In this document: positions 57,060 through 64,000 of the stretch, one piece after another
How positions within the stretch are numbered: the stretch's first letter is position 1
Layout of the letters: every line of letters starts with the position of its first letter
NCBI GenBank assembly: GCA_023634235.1
Contig: JAMKCF010000009.1
Span: forward strand, 1,488,001-1,552,000
Length of the DNA stretch: 64,000 nucleotides
DNA from: Pisaster brevispinus
Lineage: Eukaryota; Echinodermata; Asteroidea; Forcipulatida; Asteriidae
Reading direction: 5' to 3'
The notes under the pieces: generated by a model
What the model was told of the DNA's origin: nothing
The model's database searches: none
What the model saw: the letters and a program-made list of their open reading frames with translations, nothing else
Made by a program: the position numbers and the translations under genes

Positions 57060-57350
57060 AGATCCTCTTGTCTCAAAATTGTAGGTTGTTTATTAGGCTT
57101 TTGCGTTGGCCATGTCACAATCTCTTTTTGATAGAGCCAGTTTGTTTAGTGTTAATGTGTGACTTTTTGGTGTTGTTGTTCTTGCAATTGTGATAGTTGT
57201 TATTAATGTCACAGTCTCTTTTTGGAAGAGGTCCTGGCTCTGAAAAGACCTAGTAAGTTTATTTTTGATGTATTGGTTTTATTCTGATTTTTAACAATCT
57301 GGCTTTGGAACAGGGGCTGGCTCTGGAGGAGCCGTTTGATTATTTTCAGT
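57060..57350 (+). repeat. Weak tandem repeat of about 90-100 bp
   Basis: GTCACAATCTCTTTTTGATA, GTCACAGTCTCTTTTTGGAA, and a third GG(C/A)TCTGGAGGAG-type block each lead into a (T/G)GGCTCTG-like sequence. Three decayed units at most. Confidence 0.4.
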
Positions 57351-57986
57351 ATTTGTTTGTTTTTGTGTTTGTTTTTTTAGGTCTTTAAAATTGTATATAT
57401 GATGTTGCACCGTTTAGAAGCTATACCCTTTACACCAGGGTGTTTCAGTTGCAGGCAAAATCCTGTAAAATTAGTATGAGTACTTATACAATATGCAATT
57501 TAACTGAGACTTTTTGTAGATAGAATTACAGTGGTTGCTTACAGGACTTTCACTTTGTCAAATACGTTTTCATAGGATGTTGGCATGTTTTTTTTCAAAG
57601 TGGTTTCCGTACTTTGTGTAGAGCCAAACTTAAATTGAAACTTCTTCCGCTTGTTGGCCATGCATATTAAAATAAACTTCCTGTGAAAAAGGCAAGCTGC
57701 CAGTCATTAAAGGTGTGGTACATCAATGAACATTGGAGCTGTAAGTTAGCTCAACATTGGAGCAGTAAGCTCTTTTCCATTCTTTGGTTTTCAGTAAAGT
57801 GCACACAACATTGTGAATAACCACTTGTGAATAATCATCAAAATTTGTGGTCTTTTTTTAGTGTTCAACAACAAACAACGATTACATTTTTGTCAAGAAT
57901 CTTGTGATGCACATTTTATGTGCTTATTTTGATTGGTGATTTGGGGTGTCTTCAAATGCTATTTTTCTCCATTAAGACTATATTTA

Positions 57987-58406
57987 AGACAGAAATACTT
58001 CTCTGGATGATTGGTACTGGTAAATTTCTTTTGAGGTTATGCCTTTGATAAGTACTCAAAAAATCAATGACCATAAAAACTTTCTTGTTAAAGAGCACTA
58101 TAAAGCTTTTGATATTATAATCAAACATTGTTAGACCCCCCTGTGAAGTAATGTAGTTTTAGAGAAAGAGGACATTTTTCACCCCAAAATTTGAATCTGA
58201 AGAAAGCTTCAGGCATGAAGCCTTTCTCAGGCATCTCAAAGCACACAATTCTATTCAACAATGGTTTTTTTTTTCATTGTTATTTTCTTGCAACTTCGAT
58301 GACCAAGTGAGCCCAAATGTTCACAGGTTTGTCATTTTATGCATATGTTGGGATACACCAACTGAGGATACTGGTCTTTGACAATTACCAAAAGTTTACC
58401 CTGCCT
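57987..58406. mobile_element. 420-bp MITE with TTA flanks and central inverted repeat
   Basis: The ends AGACAG...GATTGGTACTGG and AATTACCAAAAGTTTACC...CTGCCT are imperfect inverted repeats with TTA outside each (57984-57986, 58407-58409). The interior has TGAAGTAATGTAGTTTTAGA and a short inverted repeat around CAGGCATGAAGCC. The element resembles a family I associate with sea-star genomes, from memory. Confidence 0.8.
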
Positions 58407-61400
58407 TTATAATTTTTATAATCAATGAGTTTTTAAGATTGAAGTGTAATCAATCCTGTGCCGCTCTCAGGTGTAAGACTCCAAGAACAACAACCTCTGT
58501 AATACTCCATGTAAACTGCTATCAAAGATCCAACTTATGACTCAACGGTGTGGATTTGTTTTTTTCCCAACTGCCTGTTGTGTGCTCCCAGGTCGTTACT
58601 GAATTATAACTGGGTGGGAGCTCTGACGGGGGATCATGAGTTCTGTTATCAACACCTAACAGATGTCGTTCCAACCCTTAGCCTAGGATCATTGAACTTC
58701 CAGACCCCCCTAAGCGGGAAATGTATGGGGCTCACGTGATGGGGGCTTTACTTCATGACGGGAAGTGTGGTTCTGGCACAAGAGGATGGATTCAATTTAA
58801 GTCTGCCACAATTTTGTGCGTGTTTTGTTTTTATTGTATGTGCAGTGCATGTATACTGTGAATGTGGATAGCCCCTGCTACTTGAGTCGGACTACTTGGC
58901 TGTGGAACTATTAAACTTGGCCCTGGTTAATCAAAAGAATCAAGTCAGATTTGGCTGGGCTAGTTAGGATGAGTGTAACAACTGTTTAAGTCAGCCGTAT
59001 TGCAACAAGTGTCCAGTGGTAGCGATGTGGGAGTCAGTTGATTTTAAAGTCAATATCATGTTGGAACACATTTGAAATGGAATGGCTAAGGGCTAGGTGG
59101 CAGATTTATTAATTTTTTAAAAACAAAATGTAAACATTCTGGAATTGTAAACTAACTGTATGAACTTAGTATGACTGTAAAGCATGGTTCATGGAATATG
59201 CGCATCTTCCTATTTACCCTTCATCAAGGGTCATTCCTCGTTTGTCCCAGTCTAACAACTACTATCAAAATGTTTAAAAAACAGAATAACACCCCAACAA
59301 AAACAAACAAATAAACAGAGAGAATACAAAGAAAAGCAAACGTACTAAAATCGTTTTTTTAAGAAAAAGGAATGTGAAGGCTACCAGTCCCCCTTATCAC
59401 TATATTTTCTGTCCCTATATTTATTGTCACTATATTTTCTGTCTCTTTAACAAAAACGAACCAGTCATTTTTGGCTGCTTGCCTGTTCCTCCTGTTCAAA
59501 GGGCGCCTCTATGAAACGAGCTCGTTCTTTTGATTGGCTCGCTCTCTCTTTCTCCACGAGCTCACCTCATAAATGAATGCTTAAATGAATGATATGACTG
59601 AAATGAATAAAATGGAAGTTTCTGTCTTGACATGACATTATAATTAGTACTGACACCGATGATGTAATTGTAGACTTGATCGGAAATCCCCTCTGCAAGG
59701 GTTATTTCCATCTCCTAGGGGCCCACTCCCTTCCCTATGATAGTCAATGACCTCTGGGACTGAAATCAAAATGCCTTTGGGAAAAGAAACAAGTTTCTCT
59801 GGTTGGCAGTGGTTGGTCATTAATAAGGATCAACAGTTTCCAACATATTTACAGAAACCTGGCTCACCTTGTTTGAATTGAGAACAAAGTTTGGATAATA
59901 TATAACCACTTGTGTACAAGCACTTGCCGGTTCTCTTGTGCACCCTATACATTCTAAGTTGGAAGTTAGTTTACATTGCATACATTACATGTGACCTACA
60001 TGTATTTCAAATTCATCTATATCATCTGTTTGGTTTATTTTAGGTTTAATTTTCAACACTTTGATGGAGTTATACTACTGACTTAAAAACAGGTTCCTTA
60101 TTACAACAAAAACACTAACTTACGATAATGTACACCTTATTTGAGCTCGAGCAGGCTGTATTTTTCTAGGGCCAAAGCGCTGTTAAAATAACACCACTTT
60201 TCATTGTACCACCAGAGGAAGGCAGTCTTCACTAAGCCTAAGTAATCCTCAAACCCCCAACCCCCAGGTCTTAAAAAAAAAAATCCTGAGGTTCAGAAGT
60301 TGTTCAAGTTACCTTCATTTTTTGCTGCACCCCTGGATCCAATTCACAGTGACTTCTCTGTTTTATATGGTGCGGTTTTGTCATTTCACTGTTAAGCCTC
60401 TGGCTTGTTGAGGTAATTTTTTGGGGGTCCTTTGACCTGAACAGTTCAAGGCACTAGATTCAGAATGGTTTTGAAAAGCTCGGATAAACTGGAGGTTTTT
60501 TTTCCTATTTGATAGGGAAATTATGAGTCAAAGAATAAATGAGCTTTACATTTTGGATGAAACAAAAAATTGCAGAACCGTTTAGCGTAAAATTAGAAAG
60601 AAACGCTAAGTAAGTAGGGCCTAATCTCTTTAGAACTGCACATTGGGTTGTTCCACCACAGGTTCTTTTCAGTACCACCATCACAACTCATATCAGAGAT
60701 AGTATTTCTATGGTAATACTGCAAACCTCAGTTTCTTTATTGTTTTCCCACCATGCAAAGTTTCAAATTATACATAAACAAATCCTGAGTAGGGTTTTCA
60801 TTACTTTTTTACAAGTAAATATTGGTAATTTACCCGCCATTTCCCATTCTGAAATTTACCAAATTCCCACACTTGAGGTTACTCCTGGCATTGACCGTGT
60901 TGTTATATTCACATTAAATTGTGTTAAGTTTTTCTCATCATAACTTGTTGACACTGGATTTTTAAAAGTTGTTTTCCTTTGGCAAGCCCAGACAAGCAAG
61001 CTGCAGATGCAATCATTCACAAGTTCTTAGCAATTATTATTGGGCATAATGTCATATCAGGCAGTTTTTAGTCATGCAAGAACAAATTGTGTTTTAATGA
61101 CAACTGTTTCTGAATTACCACCACAGTGACAAAACTGTTGATGATTTGTACATTTTTTAAAAACAATTTTAAAATCTTGTCTCCGTCTGGTGTTATTTTC
61201 CCCTTCAAATCAAATCCTTTACAGAGTGCCTGAATGTCATTATATTCTAAAAGAATTTTGTTTATGGTGAGAATTGAATTCATACCATTACATTATCAGT
61301 ACCTTCCCATGACCTCTTCACTATGAAAATACAACTCAATAGTGCTTAAATATTTTCTGTGGAGACTTTTCTTACGCTCAAGAAATTTCTAGAATAGTAT

Positions 61401-61683
61401 TTACAATATACATCTGATAAAGTAGTTCTGGTGACCTAAAAGCTGAGTCGGGTTTTAGTAATTAGTTACTATTTGAGTGCCACCACCACCTCTTACTGTT
61501 TTATCTATCTGACTAACTACAGAAAGTAGTGTTTTGATGTTTTGAGAAAACATTATACTTATAGATACAGATGTCAAACCTTCCACTTTACTTGAAGTTA
61601 AGGCCTGTGTTTAACTCAGGAAAAACTTCAAAGAAAATAATTTTTTTAAATTTATTTTTATCTTTTTTCTTTTATTCATGCAG
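58407..61683. other. Gene-poor stretch with one exon-like frame
   Basis: The frame at 58548-58739 (63 codons) follows a moderate acceptor (GCTCCCAG at about 58592) and reads LLNYNWVGALTGDHEFCYQH and onward to a stop. I recognise no family. The stretch 59490-59580 is CT- and CpG-richer. Nothing else is supported. Confidence 0.35.
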
Positions 61684-61730
61684 ATTGGACACTGCTTCTG
61701 AATCTGATGGAAGCGAGCCATCATGGGGAT
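61684..61730 (+). other. Candidate exon after a very strong acceptor, product unknown
   Basis: About 35 nt of nearly pure pyrimidine, then CATGCAG (to 61683), precede ATTGGACACTGCTTCTGAAT. In one frame it reads LDTASESDGSEPSWG, an acidic low-complexity segment. A possible donor is GAT|gtaatt at 61731 (47 nt exon); otherwise the frame runs to TAG at 61789. The splice signal is convincing, the coding content only suggestive. Confidence 0.3.
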
Positions 61731-61889
61731 GTAATTCTGCAGACTTTTGGTCTCCAAACAATAATTTTAATTTCTTTTTTTACTATTAGCTGATGTACTA
61801 GTTGCATCAGGGAAAACGAATAATGATATAAATTGGGTTTTACCCATTTAAGCTTACACATTTTTTTAAAATCCCTGATTACACCATTT

Positions 61890-62010
61890 AAACTACTCGG
61901 TAGTTGCGGTACTCGCTGATAGTTGGGAGTGGGTAAAGCATCTGCTCTAGAATGTGGGTGTTTGAATCCAGCTGGAACAGGCAGTGGATTTTCCCCCCAC
62001 ATGACGCAGA
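61890..62010 (+). mobile_element. tRNA-headed SINE, sense, decayed
   Basis: GAGTGGGTAAAGCATCTGCT, CTAGAATGTGGG and a B-box-like GTTTGAATCCAGC, then GTGGATTTTCCCCCC. The latter matches the GTGGATTTTTTCCC segment of 17090-17280 read on the minus strand. Confidence 0.7.
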
Positions 62011-63929
62011 AAGCACCAAAAAAAATCTGAACTAAAATCTGACACTAATTCTTGTCATGTGAAAGTTGCGCAACAGTTGGAAATGTGACTGTTTCAGAAG
62101 GCCTGGAACCTTGGAACAAACATTCCAAATATTGTGTGTTTCATAGATTAGGGAATTGTTTTCTCATATACTGAATTAAACCCATCTGTTTCTTCATATC
62201 AAAAGGCCAGAGGCCCAGAATTTCATTCTTCCTCGGAGAGTTGCTCTCTCTTTAGTTTCGGCTTCATTCATCCACCTTCCCTCCCCAACTCTCTTAATGG
62301 AAGGTATTTCTCTAGTTCATATACCTTATTAAAATGCTGTTGGCTACAGCTGTTGTAATGAATAGCTAAGTGCCAACTGGAATTTGAGTTGGACACCATT
62401 TTGGCACGTTCTAAGATGTTGCATTGGTGTTGGGTGTAACCCAAGTAACTTGGTTCAGTTGTTAGATTGAGAATGATCCATAATGAGCACTCCGAGTGAC
62501 CTTTTTGGGGGTGACTTTTTAAATTGCAATTGATAAGCATGAATTATGCTCCAGAGAAGTGTATTTGAACATCACTGAGTACACATTCCTGTCATCACGT
62601 AGTTTCACTTTGAACATTCTGAATTTATTAACTTGAAAATTCTTCAATTCCCAAATTGGATTTTTCTGGGACTCTAATTTATTTGTATTTCCGGATTTTA
62701 CCTTGTCAAATTAACCAATTCCCCCTGAAAAAAAACTTCAATTCCCCAAAGGTTGAGAAAATGAAATTGCATTCAATTGCAGGAAATTCGGAAAATAATA
62801 CAGGCTTTATCTGTATTTGACAGAAGGGCAAAGTATTGGCTGTTTCTTTGGGGGGTAATACATCATTTGTGTTTCTTTGGGAGGTAATACATCATTTGTT
62901 TTGGGAAAACAAGATCAGTTCCAATCCTCTGGTGTTCAACAAACACATCTGTTAACCAGCCAGTGAAATGTGTGTTGTTGTTGTTAAAAAGAAAAATATT
63001 AGGTAATCTTTGAGAAAACCCGCAAGTAATATTTATGTGGGATTTTTTTTCAAGGTTTTGTGTATGATGATGGTCAGCTTATTTTGAAGTGAATGAAAAT
63101 AGTTTTGTGTGGCCAGTTTCTCTAACAATTGGTACTGGTATAAAAATTGTATAAACTGGTCTTTCAGATTATTATTTTTTATTTATTTTTTTTTTTTCAA
63201 ACATGACCAATTAGGTATCATACCTTCATGTAAGGTAAAGGGGATGTTGACTTGTGTCAAGTTTCCATCTTATTTCAAAGAAGTATGAATGTAGTTTTTG
63301 TTTGCATCACTAGTGATGCGCATCACCTTTAAGTTTCATGCCCCAATTTTTCTGAATGATGCTGTTCGTTCTCACCTGGGGAAATAGAATGATTTATCTT
63401 AGGATTCTATTTAGAGTCTACTGGAAGCGGAAGCAGTGATAAATGTGTCTTCAGAAGATAAAGCAAGAAATCAGGTATTTTGACACATTGCGATAGCGGG
63501 TGAAGAAAAAGAAAGATTCCTCGGTTTTAGGCCACTGAACAAAAGTGGATGAACAACGGCAATGGCAGATTTAAGAACTTTAAAGAGTATTTCATTGAAA
63601 TGAGTGAGTCGGCTGGAATAATTATGAAAGGGTTTAAAGTTATATTAAACGAAAGAAAGTTGTGAAACTATTTTTGGATCTGCGAATGAATCAAGTCTGT
63701 TGAGAGTTTATTGGATATTGAAGACCTGTTAAATGTATTCTACCATAAGAGTCTCACTCTTCAGACAAGTAAAGTTGCTAATTGATTTAAATCATGGTAT
63801 ATATTCTATTTGTATACATCAATATATTTGGAATAAATGTATGCCTTAACTGTATCCAGTTGGGAGTGATTTTTGAATCTTGTTCTTGAAGCCCCCTCCT
63901 TACCTGGTGGCTACTGCACCACCTCCTCC
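62011..63929. other. No gene recognised
   Basis: A 30-bp direct repeat (TTTCTTTGG(G)GGGTAATACATC twice) lies at about 62843-62900. The rest is AT-rich. The minus frame at 62268-62540 has no known domain. Confidence 0.45.
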
Positions 63930-64000
63930 CTTACAACTTGGGTCTTGTAGACCAGTCTAAAAATGGAGTCTCTGTCTCCATCTTTGAGACCTTGTGGTCT
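63930..64000. repeat. Inverted-repeat structure running off the window
   Basis: GGGTCTTGTAGACCAGTCT faces GAGACCTTGTGGTCT around a perfect ATGGAG-7 nt-CTCCAT hairpin (about 63964-63983). It is likely the centre or one half of a small foldback element. Confidence 0.5.

Noticed and set aside
1..64000. CRISPR arrays, bacterial operons, retroviral or LINE reverse transcriptase
   Set aside because: No direct-repeat/spacer arrays, no clustered long ORFs, and no reverse-transcriptase or integrase motifs were seen in any frame I read.

Overview
This window is animal (metazoan) nuclear DNA: AT-rich, intron-bearing with GT-AG splice signals, and dense in short transposons, SINEs and tandem repeats. 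No bacterial, organellar or viral genes were seen. The repeat repertoire (TTA/TAA-flanked MITEs with a central hairpin, a tRNA-headed SINE, and a MITE family ending in a GGGCCCAATTTCATAGA-like motif) resembles what I remember of echinoderm genomes, sea stars in particular. That placement is inference from memory, not a search result.

Only one gene is identified with confidence: the 3' end of ALDH6A1 (methylmalonate-semialdehyde dehydrogenase) on the + strand. It consists of an internal exon at 4432-4611, a 5.2 kb intron, and the last coding exon at 9781-9981 with its stop codon. A probable 3'UTR intron (10018-10734) leads to a short terminal exon near 10735-10810 with an AATAAA signal. Earlier exons, including the catalytic cysteine, lie upstream of base 1.

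Layout. 1-870: an 87-bp tandem repeat carrying palindromic TGACGTCA sites, within a diverged larger repeat. 873-3962: a 3.09 kb element with perfect 29-bp inverted ends and a TTA target duplication (PIF/Harbinger type, no visible transposase), inserted into a copy of the 87-bp repeat. 4.4-10.8 kb: ALDH6A1, with a MITE, an antisense SINE and a GGTCCCC-rich repeat in its intron. 11.5 kb: an inverted second copy of that GGTCCCC repeat. 12.16-15.33 kb: a near-identical 1.59 kb tandem duplication. 17.1-17.9 kb: an antisense SINE followed by a 355-bp duplicon with a 12-bp minisatellite. 19-31 kb: mostly unique AT-rich sequence with tRNA-like SINE pieces, a foldback MITE pair (24.7 and 27.6 kb) and a tandem array with TGACTCA in each unit (25.2-25.6 kb). 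31-64 kb: gene-poor, with more MITEs, diverged tandem duplications, SINEs and low-complexity tracts. It also holds a few short exon-like islands (37.0-37.2, 39.26-39.31, 61.68 kb) that may belong to a long-intron gene I cannot name.

Nearly all open frames of 60-190 codons here are explained by tandem repeats with a period divisible by 3, antisense tRNA-promoter sequence, or chance. I found no convincing new biological system. The best leads are the Harbinger-type insertion with its paralogous empty site, the diverged TTA-flanked MITE families with central hairpins, the young 1.59 kb duplication, the ALDH6A1 3'UTR intron and the 54-nt microexon candidate.
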